Shown: positions 27,576 through 34,741 of the stretch, in pieces
Position numbering within the stretch: the first letter of the stretch is position 1
Layout: the number at the start of each line of letters is the position of its first letter
Origin: an uncultured bacterium
GTDB lineage: Bacteria > Bacillota > Clostridia > Lachnospirales > Lachnospiraceae
Direction: 5' to 3'
Length of the DNA: 51,839 bases
Assembly: GCA_905215405.1 (NCBI GenBank)
Contig: CAJMQE010000018.1
Location: forward strand, 1-51,839
Notes under the pieces: generated by a model
What the model was told of the DNA's origin: nothing
The model's database searches: none
What the model saw: only the letters and a program-made list of their open reading frames with translations
Position numbers and translations under genes: made by a program

Positions 27576-29549
27576 ATGGAAAATAATAAAGTAACTAGAA
27601 TTAAAGAACTGATTGAAATATTAAATAAGGCTTCAAAAAGCTATTACGTAGATGGCGCTGAGACAATGAGCAATTTCCAGTATGATAGTCTGTATGATGA
27701 ATTGTGTAAACTGGAGGCGGAGACCGGTTGTATTTTATCCAATAGTCCAACAGTTAACGTTGGTTATGAAGTGCTTAGTGAGCTGCCAAAAGAAAGACAT
27801 GAAAAACCGATGCTCAGTTTGGATAAAACGAAGGAAGTTGCAGATCTGGAAGATTGGCTTGGAGGACAGAAGGCATTACTTTCTTGGAAACTGGATGGCT
27901 TGACCGTAGTACTGACTTATCAGAATGGTGAACTGGTAAAAGCCGTAACAAGAGGAAATGGTGAGATTGGAGAAGTCATTACGAATAATGCAAAGGTGTT
28001 CAAAAATGTGCCTGTTACAATACCTTACAAAGGAGAATTGATTGTTCGTGGGGAAGCGCTGATCAGATATTCGGATTTTGAAGAAATTAATAAACTGATT
28101 CCGGAAGCTGATGCTAAATATAAGAATCCAAGAAATTTGTGCAGTGGTTCAGTCCGTCAGCTCAATAATAAAATAACGGCAGAGAGAAATGTAAATATGT
28201 TCTTGTTCGCATTGGTCAAAGCCGATGGCATAGATTTTCACAATTCCAGAGCAGAGCAGTTCGAATGGCTCAGAGAACAGGGATTTGCTGTAGTTGAATA
28301 CAAAATAGTCACAAGAGAAACGTTGCGTGATCATGTTGCATGGTTTGAGCAGGCAATTGAGAAGAACGATTTTCCATCAGATGGACTTGTTGTGCTCTAT
28401 GATGATATTGCTTATGGGGATTCTCTTGGAACAACAGCGAAATTTCCTAGAAATGCAATGGCATTTAAATGGACAGATGAGACAAAAGAGACAAAATTGC
28501 TTGAAATTGAATGGAGTCCTTCAAGAACGGGACTGATCAATCCGGTTGCAATATTTGAACCGGTAGAACTGGAAGGAACTCAGGTCGCAAGAGCAAGTGT
28601 GCATAATATCAGTATTATGGAGGGACTGGAACTTGGAGAAGGTGATACGATCGTTGTATACAAAGCGAATATGATTATTCCGCAGATCGCAGAGAACCTG
28701 ACTCGAAGTGGTGTAGCCAATATTCCAAAGGTCTGTCCTGTATGTGGGGGACCAACTGAAATCAGACAGCAGAATGAAGTGAAATCACTTTATTGTGTCA
28801 ACCCAGCTTGTCAGGCAAAACATGTTAAGAGCTTTGTACATTTTGTAGGAAGAAATGCCATGAATATTGATGGACTGTCTGAAGCAACTCTGGAAAAATT
28901 TATACAGAAGGGATATTTAAAGGAGTTTGCGGATCTGTTTCATCTTTCACAGTATCGTGAGGAAATCGTTGGAATGGAAGGGTTTGGTAAGAAGTCTTAT
29001 GATAACCTGATTGCATCTGTTGATACAGCACGTCATACAACACTTGCACGGTTGATCTACAGCCTTGGTATTGAAAACATCGGAAGTGCCAATGCGAAAA
29101 TGATCTGCAGAGAATTACAGAATGATCTGAACCGCGTGATTCATGCGACGAGAGAGAAACTTGTGGACATTGATGGAGTTGGTGCGGTTATTGCCGATAC
29201 ATTTGCTGCATACTTTGAAAAGCCTGAAAATATAGAAAAGTTGGACAATCTGCTTAAAGAAGTAACAATTGAGCAGGAAGAAGAGCAGCAGGGAGAAGCA
29301 GTTCTGGCTGGAAAGACATTTGTTATTACCGGGTCGCTGGAACATTTTGAAAACAGAAATCAACTAAAAGAACGAATTGAACAGCTCGGAGGTAAAGCAA
29401 CTGGTTCTGTTACGGGAAAGACTGATTACCTGATCAATAACGATAATAAATCTCAGTCTACAAAAAATAAGACAGCTGCAAAACTTGGAGTGCCAGTCAT
29501 CACGGAGGAGGAATTCCTTCGCCTTGCAGCAGGGGAAACTCTGGAGTAG
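27576..29549 (+). CDS. ligA: NAD-dependent DNA ligase
   Basis: 657 residues with the full LigA order: Ia domain with the NAD-binding YxxxD-x(n)-YD..YD pattern, adenylation motif SWKLDG (Lys105), OB fold, Cys4 zinc finger (CPVCGG...CVNPACQ, about 387-410), helix-hairpin-helix repeats, and a C-terminal BRCT domain (about 580-657, LAGKTFVITGSLEHF). It seals nicks in replication and repair using NAD. It lies between rluF and metA. Whether it is the only ligase of the organism cannot be judged. Confidence 0.95.
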   Translation: MENNKVTRIKELIEILNKASKSYYVDGAETMSNFQYDSLYDELCKLEAETGCILSNSPTVNVGYEVLSELPKERHEKPMLSLDKTKEVADLEDWLGGQKALLSWKLDGLTVVLTYQNGELVKAVTRGNGEIGEVITNNAKVFKNVPVTIPYKGELIVRGEALIRYSDFEEINKLIPEADAKYKNPRNLCSGSVRQLNNKITAERNVNMFLFALVKADGIDFHNSRAEQFEWLREQGFAVVEYKIVTRETLRDHVAWFEQAIEKNDFPSDGLVVLYDDIAYGDSLGTTAKFPRNAMAFKWTDETKETKLLEIEWSPSRTGLINPVAIFEPVELEGTQVARASVHNISIMEGLELGEGDTIVVYKANMIIPQIAENLTRSGVANIPKVCPVCGGPTEIRQQNEVKSLYCVNPACQAKHVKSFVHFVGRNAMNIDGLSEATLEKFIQKGYLKEFADLFHLSQYREEIVGMEGFGKKSYDNLIASVDTARHTTLARLIYSLGIENIGSANAKMICRELQNDLNRVIHATREKLVDIDGVGAVIADTFAAYFEKPENIEKLDNLLKEVTIEQEEEQQGEAVLAGKTFVITGSLEHFENRNQLKERIEQLGGKATGSVTGKTDYLINNDNKSQSTKNKTAAKLGVPVITEEEFLRLAAGETLE

Positions 29550-29662
29550 AATATAAGAATAAAAGAAAATCTACGCAATAAGGAACTATGTAATTTAATA
29601 ATTTAACGATATTTTATAGAAGTCAATACAACTGAAAAAAATACGGGAAATGAGGTAAAGTT

Positions 29663-30568
29663 ATGCCAATTAAGATACAAAGTGAATTACCAGCAAAAGC
29701 AAAACTGGAACAGGAAAATATTTTCGTAATGGATGAGAACAGGGCCATTAGTCAGGATATTCGACCATTGAAGATCCTGATCTTAAATCTGATGCCAATC
29801 AAAGAAGATACAGAACTGCAGTTGCTGAGAGCATTATCTAATACGCCATTACAGATTGATATTACATTTTTACAGATGGAAACACACGTTTCCAAGAATA
29901 CATCAGCATCTCATCTTTCAAAATTCTATAACACATTTCCGGAGATCAAAAACCAGAAGTTTGATGGAATGATTATTACAGGTGCACCTGTTGAACAGAT
30001 GGATTTTGAAGAGGTTAATTACTGGGATGAACTGACAACAATCATGGATTGGTCTGTAAAACACTGTACATCCACACTTCATATCTGCTGGGGCGCGCAG
30101 GCAGGACTTTACCATCGTTATGGCATCCATAAGAAGATGCTTTCTCAGAAATTATCTGGTGTATATTCACATCATCTGCTTTATCGCAAGGAACCTTTGG
30201 TACGAGGATTTGATGATTATTTCAATGCACCTCATTCCAGACATACAGAGGCATCACGGGAAGAAATTAAAGCAAATTCCAAGCTTCATATTCTGGCAGA
30301 ATCAGAGGAAGCTGGTATCTACATAGTGATGGATACTGATGGCCATAATATTTTTGTAATGGGACATCCGGAATATGATCGAATGACGCTTGATCAGGAA
30401 TATAAAAGAGATGCAGGGAAAGGACTTGATCCTGCCATTCCAAAGAATTATTATCCGAATAATGATCCAGAGCAGAAGCCAATGCTGACCTGGAGAAGTC
30501 ATGCAAATAATTTATATACGAATTGGTTGAATTATTATGTTTATCAGGTAACGCCGTATGAGTTGTAG
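29663..30568 (+). CDS. metAA: Homoserine O-acetyltransferase (MetA fold)
   Basis: 301 residues, colinear with E. coli MetA from MPIKIQSELPA to NWLNYYVYQVTPYEL, with nucleophile Cys142 (ICWGAQAG). Position 111 is Glu (TGAPVEQMDF); work on the Bacillus cereus enzyme showed Glu111 selects acetyl-CoA and Gly111 succinyl-CoA, so acetylation is predicted. It activates homoserine for methionine synthesis. The last codons come from an integrated element: an alternative 3' end (VYQVTPFELEEDSSEA) sits 13 kb downstream behind the integrase. Confidence 0.93.
   Translation: MPIKIQSELPAKAKLEQENIFVMDENRAISQDIRPLKILILNLMPIKEDTELQLLRALSNTPLQIDITFLQMETHVSKNTSASHLSKFYNTFPEIKNQKFDGMIITGAPVEQMDFEEVNYWDELTTIMDWSVKHCTSTLHICWGAQAGLYHRYGIHKKMLSQKLSGVYSHHLLYRKEPLVRGFDDYFNAPHSRHTEASREEIKANSKLHILAESEEAGIYIVMDTDGHNIFVMGHPEYDRMTLDQEYKRDAGKGLDPAIPKNYYPNNDPEQKPMLTWRSHANNLYTNWLNYYVYQVTPYEL
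30532..30555 (+). other. attL core inside the metA 3' end
   Basis: Matches 43671-43694 at 22 of 24 positions; the longest identical block is TATCAGGTAAC, the likely crossover zone. Bases to its right come from the element and recode the metA tail as TPYEL-stop. Confidence 0.8.
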
Positions 30569-30651
30569 GAAGTGCCTTGAAAAGCATAGATTTTAAGCGG
30601 TTTGCAGCGATTAGGAAGTGGTTTTTCTTATCGTAATTTATCATATGTTTT

Positions 30652-30730
30652 GGGGTCAAATTGGAGTCAAAAGGTGTCAAAATTGGAGTCAAAAATGGAT
30701 GAAAAAGGTGTCAGAGATTTGGGGTGTCAC
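30652..30730 (+). repeat. Short direct repeats near attL (possible integrase arm sites)
   Basis: Units of the form TTGGAGTCAAAA / GGTGTCAAAA occur four to five times. A matching GGTGCCAAAATTGGAGTCAA is found at 43568-43587 near attR, so the two ends of the element share this sequence, as expected for integrase or Xis arm-type sites. I see no gene between the metA stop and 31029. Confidence 0.55.
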
Positions 30731-31028
30731 TTGGGTTTATCATGAGCTCGGTGGTGTCGGTTCATTTGGTGCTAATTGAGTTTTGAATATGAATTAATGT
30801 CGTGTCTTTTGACTGTAATGTGTAAAAAAAGAATTGTAACGATAAAAAATGATTACAGAAGATAATCTGTGATATGGGAATCGGTACATGGAATGTATGT
30901 GAAAGCAGTGTGTTTTGAAAGTGTCTGATAAGGGCAATTTTGGCATGCTGCTTTTTGTTTTTCTTTTATCTGTAGAGGAGGAATGGAATTCTAAATACTG
31001 TTTGAATTTTAGAGAAAGGATGATTATG

Positions 31029-31271
31029 ATGCAAGGAATATATGCAAGGTATAATGAACAGAAAAATTGTGTTGATGTGAAGGTGTATGAAGCAGGATAT
31101 ATATTACGGCTGGATTGTGGAAAATGGGAAGATGGAATTAAGACCACTATGAATTCACAGGGCAGACTTGATGCACTGGCAATTGATAATCCAATGGAAT
31201 ATGTGAGGCTGGCACTGGATGAAGAAATGCAGGTGTGGGTGGATACTTTGGATGATGATACGGTGTGGTAA
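31029..31271 (+). CDS. Small DUF6061-like protein
   Basis: 80 residues (QGIYARYNEQKNCVDVKVYE...). It resembles the short DUF6061 proteins often seen in Lachnospiraceae mobile elements; the function is unknown. The start at 31029 is chosen because AAAGGA ends nine bases upstream; the frame is open further left to 30915, but those codons include the ribosome site. It is the only gene in the left 1.6 kb of the element. Confidence 0.6.
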   Translation: MQGIYARYNEQKNCVDVKVYEAGYILRLDCGKWEDGIKTTMNSQGRLDALAIDNPMEYVRLALDEEMQVWVDTLDDDTVW

Positions 31272-31304
31272 TTAGGAAAAGATGAAATTTATATTGGCTT
31301 AATA

Positions 31305-31550
31305 TTTCCCCATGGAATTTTCATGGGAAAATGAACTTTTGATAGGAAAATTCCAATTAAAAATGTAAATCCATGGGGATTTTCCGGGGGGATAAAAATT
31401 CGTGGTTTTGAATGTATAATTTGTTGGAATTTTTCCATGGGGAAAATTCATAGGGAAATGAGATTTTCAGGGGGGATTTCCAATGTGAAATAATAATTGA
31501 TGGGGAATTTCCATGGGGAACATAAAATATCAGGGGATTTAGGGGAGGTT
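31305..31550. repeat. Cluster of TTTCCATGGGGAAA-like palindromes
   Basis: Six or more imperfect palindromes built on CCATGG flanked by TTTTCC/GGGGAAA occur at about 31305, 31368, 31432, 31465, 31507 and 31531. They could be protein-binding sites or remnants of a mobilisation or replication region. No ORF is present. Confidence 0.65.
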
Positions 31551-31850
31551 ACTCCTCTAACAGGAGGCAATTAGCCAGAGATGGCGTAGTTGCGTATCCT
31601 GCCATGTCGGTGGGATGTATTTTGTTTGCAGGGCAAGAGACATGAATGAAAAGAAATGACGGATAAAGATAATATAGAGTTGTTATGAGAAATGAATTAG
31701 GAAATTAGAACGGTGCTGATATTCAAACTAATTTTGTAGTAAGTATTAAGCAGAGTCATGGGGGTCTGTTGCTAGATACGCATCAGCGACAGCTCTGGTC
31801 TCTGAAGCATCTTGTTAGGGGAAAATCCCCTAAAACCCCTTGAATATTGA
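31551..31850. other. Non-coding segment with inverted repeats; possible oriT-like region
   Basis: Holds GAGG-TTA-CTCCTC near 31546 and the perfect palindrome AGGGGA-AAA-TCCCCT (31817-31831), followed by AAAACCCCTT. Such sequence sits next to relaxase or replication genes in related conjugative elements, but none is present here. The oriT reading is an inference. Confidence 0.3.
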
Positions 31851-31851
31851 A

Positions 31852-32099
31852 GTGATAGCACTTTTTACTATCACTTTTGAAAAGTGAGTGCACAAAATAC
31901 TATCACGGACTAATTTGATGGCATAAAATGCTATCACTTTTTTGTGAGAATTATATTGGTTTGGGTTCGGTGGTTTTAGTGAGTGCACTTTATGCTATCA
32001 TTTTGGGAATGTGAGTGTACAAAATGCTGTCACAAGGCGATTTTGAGTGCATTTTTTGCTATCAAGTTTTATTAAAATATGCGTACTTTTTGTATTCAC
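31852..32099 (+). repeat. Iteron-like array, 23-bp units phased every 32 bp
   Basis: Six clear copies of a 23-bp unit (consensus GTGAGTGCAC-AAAAT-GCTATCAC) start at 31852, 31884, 31915, 31979, 32011 and 32043. The gap of 64 bp holds a decayed copy near 31944, and an eighth weak copy lies near 32075. The 32-bp period equals three DNA turns, so a protein would bind one face. This is typical of replication iterons or cooperative operators; it ends just before the AbiEi-like promoter. Confidence 0.85.
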
Positions 32100-32125
32100 T
32101 TTTTGAGAGTATGGCAGACTACTTA

Positions 32126-32171
32126 TTTACAAACTTGCTAAAGAGATGTATAATATTAGCGAGTTTGTAAA
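32126..32171 (+). promoter_or_regulatory. Promoter embedded in a 46-bp inverted repeat (block A operon)
   Basis: TTTACA (32126-32131), 17 bp, TATAAT (32149-32154) form a strong sigma-A promoter. Its left arm TTTACAAACTTGCTA (32126-32140) is the inverted match, one mismatch, of TAGCGAGTTTGTAAA (32157-32171). A repressor binding both arms would cover the whole promoter; the AbiEi-like product encoded 13 bp downstream is the likely one. Confidence 0.85.
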
Positions 32172-32183
32172 AGGGGCGAAAAT

Positions 32184-32777
32184 ATGGATTATTCTAAAAT
32201 GCTTAAACAATTAGTTGATAATAATAATGGTGTTATATCCACAAAAATGGTGACTGAAACTGGTATTCCCAGAATATATCTTTCTGAATTTGTTAAAAAA
32301 GGAATGTTAGAACGATATGAGAGAGGCATTTATATATCAACTCAAGGCAATGATGATCAAATGTATTGTTTTCAGATGAGATTTTCACAGGCGACATTCT
32401 CACATGAATCAGCATTATTTTTACAGAAGTATATCAAAAAAATGCCTGAACAACCTGTTGTGACAGTAAAAACAGGAACAAATACAAAAAATCTTGTGAA
32501 CACTGGAGCAAGAGTGCATTCTATTAGCCCCAATCTATATACTCTTGGTGAAATAGAGAGAAAAACTCGTTATGGCAGAAGTGTGCGAACATACGATATT
32601 GAGCGTAGCATTTGTGATATCATTCGTGCTCGAAGTAGGATTGATAGTGATGTTATTGTAAGTACTTTAAAAAAATATAATGATAGTCCTGAAAAAGATT
32701 TTTCCAAACTCGTTGCCTATGCAGAAAAGCTAAAAGTTGCAAAAATCCTGAAAAGCTATCTTGAGTTTTTGCAATGA
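32184..32777 (+). CDS. AbiEi-like winged-helix regulator (orphan antitoxin)
   Basis: 197 residues: N-terminal winged helix (1-60, NNGVISTKMVTETGIPRIYLSEFVKKGMLERYERGIY) and the AbiEi C-terminal domain (FSHESALFLQ..., YDIERSICDIIRAR). AbiEi proteins are antitoxins and repressors of AbiE type IV systems and bind inverted repeats in their own promoter. No AbiEii nucleotidyltransferase toxin follows; a DNA methylase does. I infer that it regulates the downstream methylase/ATPase/REC/HNH operon. Confidence 0.82.
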   Translation: MDYSKMLKQLVDNNNGVISTKMVTETGIPRIYLSEFVKKGMLERYERGIYISTQGNDDQMYCFQMRFSQATFSHESALFLQKYIKKMPEQPVVTVKTGTNTKNLVNTGARVHSISPNLYTLGEIERKTRYGRSVRTYDIERSICDIIRARSRIDSDVIVSTLKKYNDSPEKDFSKLVAYAEKLKVAKILKSYLEFLQ

Positions 32778-32820
32778 GATATTTATGCGAAGAAAAATTT
32801 ATAAAGGGGCTAATTAAATT

Positions 32821-34731
32821 ATGCAGTCAGAAATTTATGATATAATTTCCATCTTGGCAAAAGACATAAATGCCAAGATACCAGAGGCATTTGAAAAACA
32901 GTATTATAAGAAAATGTCTTATTCAAGTGAAAATAAAATAATAGAACTTGATAAAGAATTATTACATGAAACTATTAGTTTTGAAGTTGCATTTGTTCAT
33001 GTAATAATGTTTATTTTTAATAGATGTTTTAATACGGAAAATACAAATTACAATATTTTGTTAGAGCGATTAGATATAGATGAGTTATTCTCTTGGTACA
33101 GTATGACAGAAAACTTTGCTGCTGATAATTTAGAAAGTATTAATTTGCAGCAGTTTTCAGATATCTATGAATTAGTTAATCAACATGATACATTTATCGA
33201 TAAAAATATCAAAAAAAAGTTAGGACAGTTCTATACTCCAAGCAATATTGTAAAAAAAATGATTTTCGAAATTAAGAACAACATAAGGTCTCTAACTAAT
33301 GCTGATTTACTCATAGACCCAGCATGTGGGACAGGTGTTTTTTTAATAGAAATAATTGAAGAACTTAAAAATACATTCCAGCAATCTGAGGTGATTGAGT
33401 ATGTTAAAAATAACATGTTTGCTTATGATGTAAATCCCTTTGCGGTTATTGCAACAAAAATAAATATAGCATACATATTATTAAAAGAATTTCCAGAAGA
33501 GAAAACGAAGATTCTAGATTTTATTGTAAATGATAATAATGCGTTCTGTAATATTCGATGGAAAAACACTGTGGTGGAACCAGACAATAATATCTATACA
33601 ATTATTTTGGGAAATCCTCCATATTTTAAACTTAATAACGAGTTAATTAAAAATATTAATGGATATGATGAAATTTTATATGGACAACCTAACATTTATT
33701 CCTTTTTCATGTATTGGGGAATGAAGCATTTAAAACAAGATGGTGCAATGAGCTTTATTGTTCCACAATCTATAAGATCAGGCCTTTATTTTAAAAATCT
33801 TCGATCTAAAATGAAAGATTTAAGAATAAGAGCTTTAATACATATAGATTCTAGGCAAAATGTGTTCGATCGAGCCGAGCAAGCGGTATTAATTATTTGT
33901 TTAGAAAATAAACCAGTTGCAAACAGTAAAACAAAGATTCAATTTTACGATGGAAATGGAACAATTAATTCTGAGTTTAAAATATCTCGATCTAAACTAA
34001 TGATGGATGAGCGAAATAATCATATATTCGTAATTAATAAAAAAATCGAGATGTATAGCATTTTAGATAAAATATTTACAAATAGCTTACCATTGGATAG
34101 CGAAGAAACGAAGTTAAAGTTTTGCAATGGCCTTTTTGTTTGGAATCAACATAAAAAGGATATTGTAGATGAAGAAACAACAGCAATACCTATTATTTAT
34201 GGGGGTAATATACAGCCATTAGATTTCGATTTTTCCTTATGTTCTACAAACGAAGAAAGAAAACAATATGCTTTAATAACAGAAAAAACGAAATCATATG
34301 TGCTAAGCGGAAAAAGATTGCTAATTCAACGAACTACCAATTTTGAAAGAGATATTCGCTTAAAATCATGTATAATATCAGATGACTTTTTAGAAACGTA
34401 TGAAAAATATTTTTTAGAAAACCATGTGAACTTCTTATGCAGTAGTGAAGGAAAAGATAAGCTTATTAGTTTAGAAACGATGTATTATTATTTAGGGATG
34501 CTTAATTCAAAGTTAGTTAATTATATTTTTACGAGTAAAAGTGGTAATACTCAAGTATCAGCCAATGAACTTAATTCTCTTCCTTTTCCAAATGATGGGC
34601 TTGAAATGATTTCACGATTTGTATCTAATCATGTGAATGAATTGCAAGAATATCAGCAGGAATTAGATATGCTTGTTTGCAGCGCATATGCATTATCTGA
34701 GGATGAAACAAACTTTATTATAAATTATTGA
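32821..34731 (+). CDS. N6-adenine DNA methyltransferase (Eco57I/TaqI-like)
   Basis: 636 residues. GQFYTP near residue 139, SAM-binding motif I DPACGTGVF (about 165) and catalytic motif IV GNPPYF (about 263) identify a class gamma N6-adenine methylase. The C-terminal ~200 residues look like a TaqI-type target-recognition domain (LNSLPFP near the end). The N-terminal ~110 residues show no nuclease motif, so unlike type IIG enzymes cutting must come from elsewhere, probably the HNH protein of the operon. Methylation would mark self DNA. Its stop lies two bases before the next ORF's GTG and ten before the chosen ATG. Confidence 0.88.
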   Translation: MQSEIYDIISILAKDINAKIPEAFEKQYYKKMSYSSENKIIELDKELLHETISFEVAFVHVIMFIFNRCFNTENTNYNILLERLDIDELFSWYSMTENFAADNLESINLQQFSDIYELVNQHDTFIDKNIKKKLGQFYTPSNIVKKMIFEIKNNIRSLTNADLLIDPACGTGVFLIEIIEELKNTFQQSEVIEYVKNNMFAYDVNPFAVIATKINIAYILLKEFPEEKTKILDFIVNDNNAFCNIRWKNTVVEPDNNIYTIILGNPPYFKLNNELIKNINGYDEILYGQPNIYSFFMYWGMKHLKQDGAMSFIVPQSIRSGLYFKNLRSKMKDLRIRALIHIDSRQNVFDRAEQAVLIICLENKPVANSKTKIQFYDGNGTINSEFKISRSKLMMDERNNHIFVINKKIEMYSILDKIFTNSLPLDSEETKLKFCNGLFVWNQHKKDIVDEETTAIPIIYGGNIQPLDFDFSLCSTNEERKQYALITEKTKSYVLSGKRLLIQRTTNFERDIRLKSCIISDDFLETYEKYFLENHVNFLCSSEGKDKLISLETMYYYLGMLNSKLVNYIFTSKSGNTQVSANELNSLPFPNDGLEMISRFVSNHVNELQEYQQELDMLVCSAYALSEDETNFIINY

Positions 34732-34741
34732 GGTGAGATGG

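Noticed and set aside
30267..30692. 141-codon minus-strand frame over the metA end and attL
   Set aside because: Antisense to conserved metA codons with no ribosome site; an alternative-frame artefact.
31551..31850. Firm oriT call
   Set aside because: A hairpin and family resemblance alone are not enough without a relaxase gene or known nic sequence; kept only as a low-confidence note.
31852..32099. Possible CRISPR array
   Set aside because: Spacers would be only about 9 bp and units have inverted-repeat-poor, drifting sequence; 32-bp phasing fits iterons better.
32184..34731. Complete AbiE type IV toxin-antitoxin pair
   Set aside because: The gene after AbiEi is an N6-adenine methylase with DPACGTG and NPPY motifs, not an AbiEii nucleotidyltransferase.
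32821..34731. Type IIG restriction-methylation enzyme in one chain
   Set aside because: The N-terminal region shows no PD-(D/E)xK or other nuclease motif and the protein is shorter than usual for type IIG.
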